A stretch of DNA of 11,839 bases from Candidatus Cardinium hertigii (GCF_003788695.1 NZ_RARA01000027.1:223999-235837), one strand, 5' to 3'; positions 1-8,867 are shown, counted from the stretch's first letter. Notes: generated from the letters alone by a model not told the origin. Made by a program: numbers and translations.

Positions 1-3
1 TTC

Positions 4-2166
4 TTAAAGAACTTTACGAAAGCCCTTATGGAATTTTTCTGGATGTTTAGTAATATATTCCGCTTCTTTTAACAATTTTTGATCATACCCTGCCCGTTCA
101 AGTAACTTTAAAGCGACTGTTTGGGTTCCCGCTCCTGGTACCACTTTATAAGTATAATGTAACTTTTTATCAATACCTTCCTGGACAAACACTTTAAAAT
201 TTCTAATGCCCCGTCCTGGAGCCTTATCCTCTAGGCCCAATAAAATTGGATAATGAGAAGCTACAATATGCAGTGCATTGGGGTATTGAGCCATAGCAGC
301 AACGAAACTGTAAGCAATAGCGCCAGCTTCAGCTGGATTGGTACCCGCAAAAGGTTCATCAGCAACGGCAAAAATAAATTGATCTGGCTTAGCTTTTTCT
401 AGCATGTTGACATACCTTTGCATCCGCTCTATTTCTACCATAAAGAGAGAGGCCCCTCTTGCAATATCATCCTCCACCTCTATATAGGTGTTAATCTTAT
501 TAAAAGGGGTAATAATTGCGTGTTTAGCAGGAGCGATCCCAAAAGTTTGACTAAGCAGTAGGCTCATCGCTACAGCAGAAAGAAAGGAGGATTTACCACC
601 TGCATTGGGTCCACAAAGCACTATATTACGCGTCTTATGTGCATCCATTTCTACTTCATTATCTATAGCTACTGTAGGATCTAGTAGTGGGTTCCACATG
701 CCATTGAACTGTATAGAGGGGGTGGTTTGTGTGGAACGATCTAAGAATTTAGTAAAAGTATAACAGTGTTTTGGACATGTTTCGCTGGCTTCTTCCATTA
801 AAGTGGCAATACCCATAAAACTATCCAATCGGCCTAATGCATACATAGCTGGTTTTAAACAATTTTTATGTTCCTCAAACAAATTATAGGTAGCCAATAG
901 CTTACCACCATTCCCACGTATATAGGACCAATTATCAAACTTCATATTTAAAAAGTTACGTACCATAATGCCTATTTCAGTTTGCTCTTTACTATGGGCC
1001 AATAGGGCCCTGATCTCCTGTAAAGAGGGACCATAAAGCGCTTCTAATTCGTGATGGCTTGCCACTATGTTACTTACCTGTTGAATCGTTTTCATAAAAA
1101 GTTGCACATCTTGCATACGGTTGGCTAGGTTCCGAAAAACAGTACTATATTCTTGATACTGTTTGACACCGCAATACCCTCGCCACACAGCTAACCCATG
1201 CGTAATAGCTACACCTGCAAAAGGTAAAAGGCTGGGGTTCTTGGCATCTCGATAATGAGATATAGCCTTTTTAATAGACCACCCTGGTATAAAGAAAGGA
1301 GCCATCTCATAGCTACTGTCTCTACTGGTAGAGGATCTAAAAAAACCTCCTTTAGCAAAGGCAGTCATCAAATAATGGAGTTCACAAGATAAAATTACAA
1401 ATATGGGCAATGCAATAAATTCTCCATATATATCCCGGAAATTTCTAACAAAAATCCGAGTATTAAGCTTACGCTCTATTTTATTTACAGCAGGATTGTC
1501 CGAAAGAAACCGCCTATTCATATATGCCTGGTATTCTTTGGTAGCAAGCGGATCGGTATGGGTCCAAAAGGAAAGCAATCTTTGTTCTACGTTGTGGTAG
1601 GCTTCCAAAGATTGCTTTAAATCAGTTAAACATGCGGGATGCGCTAACAACCATTGCACGGTTTGTTGACGGTTAGCCAGTGTGGCTATATCACTTGTCG
1701 GGGTTACTAAAAGCGTAGCCAAGGCACATTCACCCACTACCGTAGCGGTCCGGTTTATACGGGACAATAAGTGATGAGCGGGATGGCTATCGGCACCACA
1801 AAAAAGAATCAAATCTGTCCACGCATTGTTATTTAATAGCTCCACGTCTGTTTCTAAAACATATGGTGTAATATCAGAAAATATCGTACGCAATAGAATC
1901 TTACGTTGGGTACTCTCAGCTAAATTTACCTCAACTGAAGGTAATACCATTTGCTGCTTTTGCTTAGTACTAGTAGGAGATAAAGGAACAGCCATTACAG
2001 GTGTATGGGTAATAGGAAAAGATTTTAGGTAATTACGTGAAATCTTTATAGCAATATTGTCATCATATGTCAAACGACGTGCAAATACCAAATTATTACC
2101 CATACAATTCAATAATAGGATAAAATAAAATATGCGCACTATTGTGCTATGGTTGTTACGCTTCAT
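4..2166 (-). CDS. MutS-family domain V ATPase with N-terminal signal or membrane anchor
   Basis: The 720-residue protein ends in a MutS-type ABC ATPase. A Walker A motif GPNAGGKS lies at about 519-526, a signature-like segment DDIARGASLFMVE at about 566-578, a Walker B FAVADEP at about 599-605 (D603, E604), then GTNP, and a switch-like ASHYP at about 636-640. The N-terminal mismatch-recognition and connector domains of true MutS are absent, and so is a C-terminal Smr endonuclease domain, so it is neither MutS1 nor MutS2. Residues 9-29 are strongly hydrophobic after a basic start (MKRNNHS), like a signal peptide or anchor. Further hydrophobic stretches lie at about 250-275 and 314-332. Bacteroidetes are known to carry MutS-related proteins with membrane segments and unknown role; this probably belongs there. 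If the N-terminus truly exports the protein, a periplasmic ATPase would be odd, so anchoring with a cytosolic ATPase is more plausible. The start ATG has no evident Shine-Dalgarno sequence. It lies 149 bp downstream of topA on the same strand. Family confidence is high; function is unknown. Confidence 0.85.
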   Translation of the reverse strand: MKRNNHSTIVRIFYFILLLNCMGNNLVFARRLTYDDNIAIKISRNYLKSFPITHTPVMAVPLSPTSTKQKQQMVLPSVEVNLAESTQRKILLRTIFSDITPYVLETDVELLNNNAWTDLILFCGADSHPAHHLLSRINRTATVVGECALATLLVTPTSDIATLANRQQTVQWLLAHPACLTDLKQSLEAYHNVEQRLLSFWTHTDPLATKEYQAYMNRRFLSDNPAVNKIERKLNTRIFVRNFRDIYGEFIALPIFVILSCELHYLMTAFAKGGFFRSSTSRDSSYEMAPFFIPGWSIKKAISHYRDAKNPSLLPFAGVAITHGLAVWRGYCGVKQYQEYSTVFRNLANRMQDVQLFMKTIQQVSNIVASHHELEALYGPSLQEIRALLAHSKEQTEIGIMVRNFLNMKFDNWSYIRGNGGKLLATYNLFEEHKNCLKPAMYALGRLDSFMGIATLMEEASETCPKHCYTFTKFLDRSTQTTPSIQFNGMWNPLLDPTVAIDNEVEMDAHKTRNIVLCGPNAGGKSSFLSAVAMSLLLSQTFGIAPAKHAIITPFNKINTYIEVEDDIARGASLFMVEIERMQRYVNMLEKAKPDQFIFAVADEPFAGTNPAEAGAIAYSFVAAMAQYPNALHIVASHYPILLGLEDKAPGRGIRNFKVFVQEGIDKKLHYTYKVVPGAGTQTVALKLLERAGYDQKLLKEAEYITKHPEKFHKGFRKVL

Positions 2167-2315
2167 AATGGTAAAAATAAAATAGATGCTGGGAATTTTT
2201 GTAAGAATACCTTTTACAACTATTCTTTATTAGGGTAATATAATTATTTCATCTATTAAAAAAAATGAATGGACTGAACGTATAGAATCAATACTACCCA
2301 TAAAAAGATCTTATG

Positions 2316-4634
2316 CTATGCCTTTTTGCCTTTTGGGAGCGTTGTATCTTTTTCTAAAAGCGTTAAACACTCTGCTAGAGTTAGTAACGTAGGATCGGTA
2401 ATATCTTTGGGAATACGGATATTCTTCTTTCCACTTTTGACATAAGCCCCCCATCTTCCATTTAAAATCTGTATAGTGGGCGCTTCAGGAAAAGTTTTGA
2501 TCAATTTTTCAGCATCTGACTTTCGTTTGTTCTCAATAACTTCTATTGCTCTTTGTGTACTGACCGTAAAGGGATCATCCTCTTTTGGTAGGGAATAAAA
2601 AAGTGCACCATGCTTAATATAAGGACCAAATTTGCCTATATGTATTACGAGCGGAAGTTCCTCAAAGACACCCGCTGTTCGTGGTAATTTAAAAAGATCT
2701 AAGGCTTCTTCTAATGTAATGGTTTCCATACGCTGCGTTTCCCGCAGCTTTGCAAAACGAGGCGCTTCTTCACGTTTGTCCGCTTCGATACCCAATTGCA
2801 CCAATGGACCATACTTACCCAACCGAACGATTAACGAAGCATTGGTTTGTGGATCTTTGCCCAAACATCTGGTATAATTTACCATAGATCTGTCTACATC
2901 AGCAGTAGCCTGAACTTTAGGATAAAAACCACTATAAAACTCGGCCAACATCTGATTCCAGATCTTAGTCCCTTGTGCGATCTTATCTAGCTCTTTTTCC
3001 ACATATGCCGTAAAATTATAATCGGTTACATCCGAAAAGTGTTTAATCAAAAAGTCATTTACTACTGCAGCGATATCGGTTGGAAAAAGTTTTTGCTTTT
3101 CTGTACGAACCGTTTCAGTTAATTCTTGGCTTTGAATCAAATTATTTTGTAAAGTTAATAGCTTATAGGCCCGGGGAAAGCCTTCTCGCGATGCTAAGGT
3201 AATATAGCCTCTTTTTTGAATGGTAGAAATAATAGGTGCATAAGTAGAGGGACGTCCAATTTCTTTTTCTTCTAAATCTCTGACCAAAGTAGCCTCTGTA
3301 TAGCGGGCAGGTGGATTAGTGAATCTTTCTCGGACCAACATTTTTTCTAGGGGTAATGCTTGGTCTACATGCAATGGGGGCAACAGTCCCCCTTCTTCTT
3401 CTTCCTCCTCTTCCTCATCCTTAACGCGCGCATAAGCCTTAAGAAATCCTTCGAATTTTAATACTTCTCCTGTTGCGATAAGCGTCTGGTTGGTTGTAGA
3501 AATTTGAATCGTTGCCACAGTTTTTTCTATTTGCGCATCAGCCATTTGGGAGGCCATAGCTCTACGCCAAATCAGTTCATAGAGGCGCTGCTCATCTTTA
3601 CTGCTACTAGCTACTTTTACCGAAAAATCGGTAGGCCGTATGGCCTCATGGGCCTCTTGTGCAGTGGATGATTTGGTTTTATAGTTTCTAGCATAGAAAT
3701 AGGCTGTTCCATAGGTTGTGGTTACCTCTTTGGCTATATTTTGTAAGGCATCTTCAGAAAGATGTAGGGAATCAGTCCTCATATACGAAATTTTACCTGT
3801 TTCATAGAGTTTCTGAGCCAGTATCATGGTACGACTTACTGAATATCCGAGCTTTCTGCTAGCCTCTTGCTGTAATGTGGAGGTAATAAAAGGAGGGGCA
3901 GGAGATCGCTTTAATGCTTTCTTTTCCAATGTTTTAATGGAAAAAAGGGCATCTTTGCATTTTTCTAAAAAGGCTAATGCAGCTTCCTCTGTTTTGCATT
4001 TATCTGACCCCTCTGCTTTGAGCAATTGCCCGGTTGGTAAGATAAAAAACGCTGATATAGCAAAGCTAGCAACTGAAACGAAACGGTTGATAGCTCTTTC
4101 GCGTTCTACTACCATCCGCACAGCAACAGATTGCACACGGCCCGCAGAAAGGCCAGGTTTAATCTTCTTCCACAATAATGGAGATAGATCATACCCCACC
4201 AATCGATCTAAAATACGCCTTGCTTGTTGCGAATCAACCAAAGACAAGTCGATGGTACGGGGTTGATGCAAGGCGTTTAAAACTGCTATTTTAGTAACCT
4301 CTCTAAAGACAATGCGTTGCACTTTGTCATCTGTTAACTCAAGTGCTTCTTTTAAATGCCACGAAATAGATTCTCCCTCCCGGTCATCATCACTAGCTAA
4401 ATAAACACAATCCGAAGATTGAGACAATTTTTTAAGATGTTGTACAATGCGTTCCTTTCCGGGCGTAATTTCATAACTAGGCAAAAAACCTGCTTCAATA
4501 TTAATGGCATTATTTCCTTTAATAAGATCTCTAATATGACCATTAGAGGAAGCTACCTGATAGCCACTTCCTAAATAACGCTCAATGGTTTTTGCTTTTG
4601 CAGGTGACTCCACAATAACTAAATTTTTTGCCAT
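2316..4634 (-). CDS. topA: DNA topoisomerase I (type IA)
   Basis: The 772-residue protein relaxes negatively supercoiled DNA by cutting one strand through a 5'-phosphotyrosine. The N-terminal Toprim domain shows IVESPAKAKTI with the catalytic Glu at residue 9, and SDDDREGE, which places D82, D84 and E86 in the metal-binding DxDxE pattern. The active-site tyrosine is Y284 in KISYMRTDS. Other family signatures are SAGRVQS (about 163-169), EAHEAIRPT (about 327-335) and the GRPSTYAPIISTI region (about 460-472). The C-terminus has three zinc-free topoisomerase C-terminal repeats, each around a G[KR][FWY]G core (about 602-615, 663-676, 723-743), and no four-cysteine zinc fingers. A run of eight Glu (407-414, bases 3393-3416) sits before GLLPPL; an acidic patch here is a usual variable loop in the family. 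The start ATG gives the MAKNLVIVES beginning expected of the family. It is full length and apparently functional, in a same-strand series between the TPR gene and the MutS-like gene. Confidence 0.97.
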   Translation of the reverse strand: MAKNLVIVESPAKAKTIERYLGSGYQVASSNGHIRDLIKGNNAINIEAGFLPSYEITPGKERIVQHLKKLSQSSDCVYLASDDDREGESISWHLKEALELTDDKVQRIVFREVTKIAVLNALHQPRTIDLSLVDSQQARRILDRLVGYDLSPLLWKKIKPGLSAGRVQSVAVRMVVERERAINRFVSVASFAISAFFILPTGQLLKAEGSDKCKTEEAALAFLEKCKDALFSIKTLEKKALKRSPAPPFITSTLQQEASRKLGYSVSRTMILAQKLYETGKISYMRTDSLHLSEDALQNIAKEVTTTYGTAYFYARNYKTKSSTAQEAHEAIRPTDFSVKVASSSKDEQRLYELIWRRAMASQMADAQIEKTVATIQISTTNQTLIATGEVLKFEGFLKAYARVKDEEEEEEEEGGLLPPLHVDQALPLEKMLVRERFTNPPARYTEATLVRDLEEKEIGRPSTYAPIISTIQKRGYITLASREGFPRAYKLLTLQNNLIQSQELTETVRTEKQKLFPTDIAAVVNDFLIKHFSDVTDYNFTAYVEKELDKIAQGTKIWNQMLAEFYSGFYPKVQATADVDRSMVNYTRCLGKDPQTNASLIVRLGKYGPLVQLGIEADKREEAPRFAKLRETQRMETITLEEALDLFKLPRTAGVFEELPLVIHIGKFGPYIKHGALFYSLPKEDDPFTVSTQRAIEVIENKRKSDAEKLIKTFPEAPTIQILNGRWGAYVKSGKKNIRIPKDITDPTLLTLAECLTLLEKDTTLPKGKKA

Positions 4635-4801
4635 GATATGGTTCGCTTGAAATTAAAAATTATAAACTAACAATATGTATGCATACGTAGATACCTTTTA
4701 TGTAAATCCTATACATATCTTAATAAGATATTTCTTAGCAGCTAATATTACACAACCACTACGCGCATTTGTAAAAGTTTTGGGAATATTTAATTCCCTT
4801 T
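4635..4801. other. Intergenic gap upstream of topA with small palindromes
   Basis: The 167 bp between the TPR gene stop and the topA start are AT-rich. They hold a perfect 8-bp-arm palindrome ATATCTTA-A-TAAGATAT at 4715-4731 and a 10-bp perfect palindrome GTATGCATAC at 4677-4686. Either could be an operator, a weak terminator for the upstream TPR gene, or chance in AT-rich DNA. No convincing Bacteroidetes promoter (TTG spaced from TAnnTTTG) was found by eye. Confidence 0.3.
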
Positions 4802-7800
4802 CTATTTTACAGGAAGATTTTTGACTTTTTTTAATTTGGACATCACCTCTGCTCTTTTTTTCTTAGCCAATTCGATATTTTTTTTATTTTTTGATTGGCT
4901 GATAATAGAATCCAAGGTAGCTTGGGCCTGAGTAAAATTACCTAAAATAATGTAATTATCTGCCATCAGTAAAAAAGCAGGATCTATATAGTTTTTATTA
5001 TGCGGAAACTTTTCTATAAGCTCAAATAAAACATTTAACGAAGCCTTATAGGCTTTTAGTTTAAATTCTGCATGAGCCAACAGATATTGTGCTTCTGCTG
5101 CGATAGCGGTATATGGGGGTGTACTGGCTTTCAAAAAATGGCCCTTCGCATTTTTATATTCAGATCGCTGCATGGCAACTTTACCCAAATAAAGACGGGC
5201 TTGTTGTATAATTTCGGCAGGTATTTCCTTAGGATTATGCACCAATTGTAAACAAACGGGTATAGTAGTCTGATACTGTTTTATGGCAAAACTGGCTTTA
5301 ATTAACCCTATTGAAGTACGATAATATTCTTTATTACTTAATTGCATTTGCATTTTATGTAATTTTTGGTAATAGATGAGCGCTTCCTGAAATTTATTGT
5401 TTTGGTAAGCAAGATCAGCTATTCTTAACCATACTTTTTTATGAAGCCCTGTTTGGCCGCTGGCTTCTACTTTTTTATAAAAATTTATAGCTTGATTGGT
5501 GTTATGAAGCCTATAATAACTTTCTGCCATTAACAAATAAACCTCTGGAAGGTATGTACTTTTAGGATACCGCTTATCAAAAGAGGTAAGTTGTTGCAAT
5601 ACTTTAGCATATTGCTCGCTGTAAAAGAGTTTTTTAGCCCTTTCCAAGGTATGGGTATCGGAGTGGTTAGCTAGCTGCTGGGCTACTTGGGTATGCTTTT
5701 GCAGATACTTATCCATTTTTTCTGGAGTTCCTTGCGCAGAAAATATATTAGATAGGGCCATGCATGCGCTCTCCACATTTTCATGGCTAGGATAGTGCTC
5801 TAAAATGGCTATATAATCCGCAGCAGCCTCTTCCATTTTATGTAAGTTTTCATAAGCAAGCGCTCGTTTCATTAGCCATTCTGGCTGTAGATCACTAGTG
5901 GAACACTTTTCTATCAGGTAAGTAAACTTTTGAATAGCTGCTTGGTAATTACCGGTAGTGAACAGCATACAGGCTTCCTGGAAAAGCGCTTTTTCATAAT
6001 ATTTGGTTTGTACATGGGTAGTAATAACTTCTTGTAAACATTGGGTTGCAAGAAGACTATTGCCCAATAACTGGTAAATTAATGCTTCTTGATAACGCAC
6101 ATGAGCAGGATGGTAGGTATAAACACTTTCATATCTATTAAGCGCTTGTTCATAATTTTTCTTTACATAATAACAGTCTCCTAACCGGAGGATCGCATCG
6201 TAATGGGCAGTAGAGGGTTGTTTCTCGGTAATGTTCACATATTGCTCAAAATTTTTGGCTGCATTAGTATAATCTCCGGTATTAAAATAGGCATATGCTA
6301 GCCCATATAAGGCCTTTTCGTGGTATAATGTGTTGCAGCTACCCTTTTCCATTACGGTTGTATAACATTCCAACGCTTTTTGATAGGCGCCCAGAGCTGA
6401 ATAGGCTTCTCCCAGCCAAAATTGCGCTTGTAATGCTAAAGATGGTTTAAAAAGAAAAAGCAAGGATTGCCTCAAGCACTTTATAGCATCCTCTTGCTTG
6501 CCTTTATTATATGCTTCTAGCCCTTGGTAAAACAGTACTTTTTGGTATAGTTTTAATAGCATTTCATTTTTATAGGGAAGTGCAGCTATATAGTCTATCG
6601 CTGTTTGATAAGCTTTTGTTTTATAATAGCACTGAACCAGTAAGGCCTGCGCCATTGAAAGACTTTTACTGTCCTGATTTTCTTGAATAAAGGTATGTAT
6701 AGATTGTATAGCTTCTGTAAAGGATCCTTGTTGGTAATATAAAGCAGCAAGTTTAATAGAGGCTAAATCACTTACTTCCAGATCAAATTTTTGCCTTGCA
6801 GCTAGGGAAAAAACATCTATTGCTTCTGGAATAGCGCCCTTTTTTTCATAAATCAGTCCGCTGTAATAAGCAGCAGCTTGACTTGCTTGGTCATCTTGAT
6901 GCAGCAGTTGTTTAAAGCAAGCAAGTGCTTGAGGGTATTGTTGCGTTTCATATAACGCATGACCCAGTTTGGAAAGCGTTATCCTATCTGTAGCCGTTTC
7001 CTTATCTAAGTAAGCTTGGTAGTGGGTAGCAGCTTCTGTATATTGTTTAAGAAAAAAGTAGGCATCGCCAATAAGCAGTTGTTCTTGCTTGTTCAAGGAT
7101 AGTGCTGGACAATGCTTTACATAAGCCAGTAGTGCGTCAAATGCACCAGCTCTATGGTGTACTTTGAGGGTTAAACTTCTAGCTTCTGGCAGATAATTTT
7201 TATTTTTACTTACTTTTTGAAGTGCAGCAAGTGCCTCATGATAATCTCCTTGTTCAAAAGCTATATAAGCCATACGTAACTGAGCAGGGTAATAATAAGG
7301 GCTATTTGTATTGGTAATGCTAGCAAATCCTTCTTTTGCCTTTAACCAATCCTTTAGCTGCAGATAGGTATTAGCCTGTTCATATGGGAATTCATCTTTA
7401 TAATTGGAATTGAGGTACTCTGTTCTAATCTTTTGGTATAGCGATAGGCTTTTATGGAATGCGCCCTGTTCAGACAAAAACTTTGCTAAACGATAACGTA
7501 TGGTCTCTATGTGAGGGCTGTTTGGATAATGTATCATAAAATGTTGCACAAGCATTTCTATATGAGGATCCTTATTTTCCAAAGCGGATAAAATAACATA
7601 ATAAGCAGCGTGTTCTTGCTTATACTTTTTCCACGGGCTGGACAAATAGCCTTCCAAGCACTTTTGAGCTGCTCCATATTGATGTTGTTCAAAAAGCAAA
7701 ATGCCTTCATCCAAAATAGATTGGGCAGGTTGCAGGGCGTAATGGCTGGTTATGGCCAACGTTTGGTATGGTATAGTGCTTAGGAACACTAAAATAACAG

Positions 7801-7819
7801 AAAGTATGCGTTGCATCAT
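4802..7819 (-). CDS. Large exported tetratricopeptide-repeat (TPR) protein
   Basis: The 1005-residue protein begins with a likely signal peptide: basic MMQR, a hydrophobic core at about 5-16, and a small-residue cleavage region near TLA at 20-22. The rest is almost wholly helical TPR-like repeats of about 34-40 residues. Clear examples show the A-x-x-x-G-x-Y-x-x-A pattern: GDAYFFLKQYTEAATHYQAY at about 251-270, a repeat at about 286-306, one at about 318-338, one at about 468-490 and one at about 504-527. The pattern goes on to about residue 960, and the C-terminus is lysine-rich. Such repeats make superhelical protein-binding scaffolds; the export signal suggests a role in the periplasm or at the outer membrane. 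No catalytic domain is visible. Proteins of about 1000 residues with this layout occur in Bacteroidetes, but I know no proven function for them. Two ATG codons in tandem (7814-7819) make the exact start uncertain by one residue. It is the first of three same-strand genes, followed by topA after 167 bp. Confidence 0.88.
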   Translation of the reverse strand: MMQRILSVILVFLSTIPYQTLAITSHYALQPAQSILDEGILLFEQHQYGAAQKCLEGYLSSPWKKYKQEHAAYYVILSALENKDPHIEMLVQHFMIHYPNSPHIETIRYRLAKFLSEQGAFHKSLSLYQKIRTEYLNSNYKDEFPYEQANTYLQLKDWLKAKEGFASITNTNSPYYYPAQLRMAYIAFEQGDYHEALAALQKVSKNKNYLPEARSLTLKVHHRAGAFDALLAYVKHCPALSLNKQEQLLIGDAYFFLKQYTEAATHYQAYLDKETATDRITLSKLGHALYETQQYPQALACFKQLLHQDDQASQAAAYYSGLIYEKKGAIPEAIDVFSLAARQKFDLEVSDLASIKLAALYYQQGSFTEAIQSIHTFIQENQDSKSLSMAQALLVQCYYKTKAYQTAIDYIAALPYKNEMLLKLYQKVLFYQGLEAYNKGKQEDAIKCLRQSLLFLFKPSLALQAQFWLGEAYSALGAYQKALECYTTVMEKGSCNTLYHEKALYGLAYAYFNTGDYTNAAKNFEQYVNITEKQPSTAHYDAILRLGDCYYVKKNYEQALNRYESVYTYHPAHVRYQEALIYQLLGNSLLATQCLQEVITTHVQTKYYEKALFQEACMLFTTGNYQAAIQKFTYLIEKCSTSDLQPEWLMKRALAYENLHKMEEAAADYIAILEHYPSHENVESACMALSNIFSAQGTPEKMDKYLQKHTQVAQQLANHSDTHTLERAKKLFYSEQYAKVLQQLTSFDKRYPKSTYLPEVYLLMAESYYRLHNTNQAINFYKKVEASGQTGLHKKVWLRIADLAYQNNKFQEALIYYQKLHKMQMQLSNKEYYRTSIGLIKASFAIKQYQTTIPVCLQLVHNPKEIPAEIIQQARLYLGKVAMQRSEYKNAKGHFLKASTPPYTAIAAEAQYLLAHAEFKLKAYKASLNVLFELIEKFPHNKNYIDPAFLLMADNYIILGNFTQAQATLDSIISQSKNKKNIELAKKKRAEVMSKLKKVKNLPVK

Positions 7820-8412
7820 TATTGCATTAGGTTTAGTAATTATTTTTTTTTATACCATGCTGTGATTCTTATATGATTCCTTATAATAATATAATACATC
7901 TCTTTATATCCCATTTAATTTTATCCCATTTAATTTAGTAGTTATTTCCTTTAGTTATTTCCTTTAGTTATAGTTTTAGTTATAGTATAGTTTATTTATA
8001 TAACTTGTTTATTCAGCTTGTTCATAAATGGGACTACGTATGCATGTAAGATTTAGTGTACATATCATAAACTGCCTACTCTACGCAAAATAAGAATTTA
8101 TATGTTGTTTGTAAGCTTTCTTAGTTATTATTTAACAGATTTGTTATGATTTTATTGCGATAATTTTTTATTGCTAGCGGTATCCTATGCATAAACTAGC
8201 TACCCTATGCACAAAAGAGAAAGATACTATAATTTTTTTTGTACAGTTTATATAAAATCAGGCATTTCGGTAAGTAAAAATAATAAAGTATGTAAAAAAT
8301 TACACAAAATTATGGGAAATGCATTGAAATTATTTTTATATTTTAAATTAAGAAAATATATACGCTATATTAATTAGGACAGAACATGACTATTCTTTTC
8401 TAAGTCTTACAG
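7820..8412. other. 593-bp AT-rich intergenic stretch without a gene
   Basis: No frame of useful length or recognisable protein is present on either strand, and no tRNA-like cloverleaf was seen. It holds the tandem-duplication cluster at 7907-7990 and a repeated octamer CCTATGCA near 8182 and 8203. Otherwise it looks like eroded or spacer DNA. It must contain the promoter of the minus-strand TPR gene near its left end, but no clear promoter motif could be chosen. Confidence 0.5.
7907..7990. repeat. Cluster of three adjoining short tandem duplications
   Basis: Three short direct duplications lie end to end. A 15-bp unit (TATCCCATTTAATTT) occurs twice at 7907-7936. A 13-bp unit (AGTTATTTCCTTT) occurs twice at 7940-7965, followed by a partial third. 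A 12-bp unit beginning AGTTATAGTTTT occurs about twice at 7966-7990. The units share AGTTAT at their junctions, which points to successive slippage or duplication. It lies about 90-170 bp upstream of the TPR gene start, so copy changes could touch its promoter; that is inference. Confidence 0.8.
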
Positions 8413-8502
8413 GTATCCGTTCAGTGGTGTGGCCTATGTGTATTTTTTCACGTTCGTATTTAGAAATAGTGCAATAATGTAAGTTTATAAAAAACGCGCC
8501 TT

Positions 8503-8631
8503 GAACAAAGCTGTGATTAGAAAAATTCAGTCTGAAAGGTAGTAGAAAATCAGCCTGTTTGAGCCCAAGGCTGTAGGCCTGGGCGAGTTCTGATTTTCAG
8601 CTTGCAGACTGAATTTTTAACAGCTTTGTTC
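8503..8631. repeat. 129-nt stepped palindromic hairpin
   Basis: Three exact paired blocks nest in order. GAACAAAGCTGT (8503-8514) pairs with 8620-8631, the 14-bp AAAAATTCAGTCTG (8521-8534) with 8605-8618, and GAAAATCAG (8545-8553) with 8590-8598. A GC-rich apex (about 8561-8587, GAGCCCAAGGC facing GCCTGGGCGAG) also pairs imperfectly. That is 35 paired bases plus the apex, far beyond chance. The short unpaired sides differ in length (6, 10 and 7 nt on the left). Both strands could fold. No T-run follows directly, so it is not a simple terminator. Confidence 0.85.
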
Positions 8632-8652
8632 ACCAGCGCTTGATTTTTTTTG

Positions 8653-8684
8653 GCTACTTTTTTTGATCAAGCAAAAAAAGTAGC
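8653..8684. repeat. 13-bp-stem hairpin inside the palindromic element
   Basis: GCTACTTTTTTTG (8653-8665) and CAAAAAAAGTAGC (8672-8684) are exact reverse complements around a 6-nt loop ATCAAG. T-runs precede and A-runs follow it, so it could act as a weak bidirectional terminator. From memory, similar T-rich hairpins next to GC-rich palindromes recur between genes in several Bacteroidetes, but I could not check this. Confidence 0.75.
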
Positions 8685-8755
8685 TTTAAAAGATGTAGTT
8701 TTTAAAAAAAAATGGATAAAATCATCAATAATCTATAAAATATGGCTGCCACACC

Positions 8756-8765
8756 ACTGAACGGA
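8756..8765 (+). repeat. Target-site duplication, left copy (MITE)
   Basis: ACTGAACGGA directly precedes the MITE and is repeated exactly after it at 8858-8867. The duplicated bases belong to the right terminal repeat of the larger palindromic element, which shows that the MITE inserted later. Confidence 0.9.
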
Positions 8766-8857
8766 CAATGGCGTCAACTTAAGGTTTAGCTGTTATTGAT
8801 AACCAAGTAGAATAGGAGGGTAGGCTAATCATGAATTGCCTTAAGTTGACGCCATTG
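8766..8857. mobile_element. 92-bp MITE derived from the neighbouring IS4-type element
   Basis: It has perfect 19-bp terminal inverted repeats, CAATGGCGTCAACTTAAGG at 8766-8784 and its reverse complement at 8839-8857. It is flanked by 10-bp direct repeats ACTGAACGGA (8756-8765 and 8858-8867), a size typical of IS4-family target duplications. Its right-hand 45 bp match the terminal 45 bp of the IS4-type element (10913-10957, other strand) at about 42 of 45 positions, including the bases around the transposase stop codon. It is thus a deletion derivative that kept both ends and lost the gene, and could be moved by the transposase of the full element. Confidence 0.9.
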
Positions 8858-8867
8858 ACTGAACGGA
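8858..8867 (+). repeat. Target-site duplication, right copy (MITE)
   Basis: This is an exact copy of 8756-8765. The following TAC (8868-8870) completes the interrupted terminal repeat of the larger element. Confidence 0.9.

Noticed and set aside
2200..2222. Possible hairpin TTGTAA/TTACAA between topA and the MutS-like gene
   Set aside because: A 6-bp AT-rich stem with a 9-nt loop and no clear T-run is too weak to call a terminator.
3393..3416. Run of eight Glu codons in topA, resembling a simple-sequence contingency tract
   Set aside because: The codons are mixed GAA and GAG, so it is not a clean repeat, and an acidic loop at this place is common in related TopA proteins.
3826..4266. Open frame of 146 codons antisense to topA
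   Set aside because: It lies wholly within topA, which has complete family motifs; the antisense product shows no recognisable domain.
4679..4690. 12-mer CTACGTATGCAT upstream of topA (minus strand), also at 8034-8045 (plus strand)
   Set aside because: One shared 12-mer between strands is within chance in a window of this size, and there is no common position relative to gene starts.
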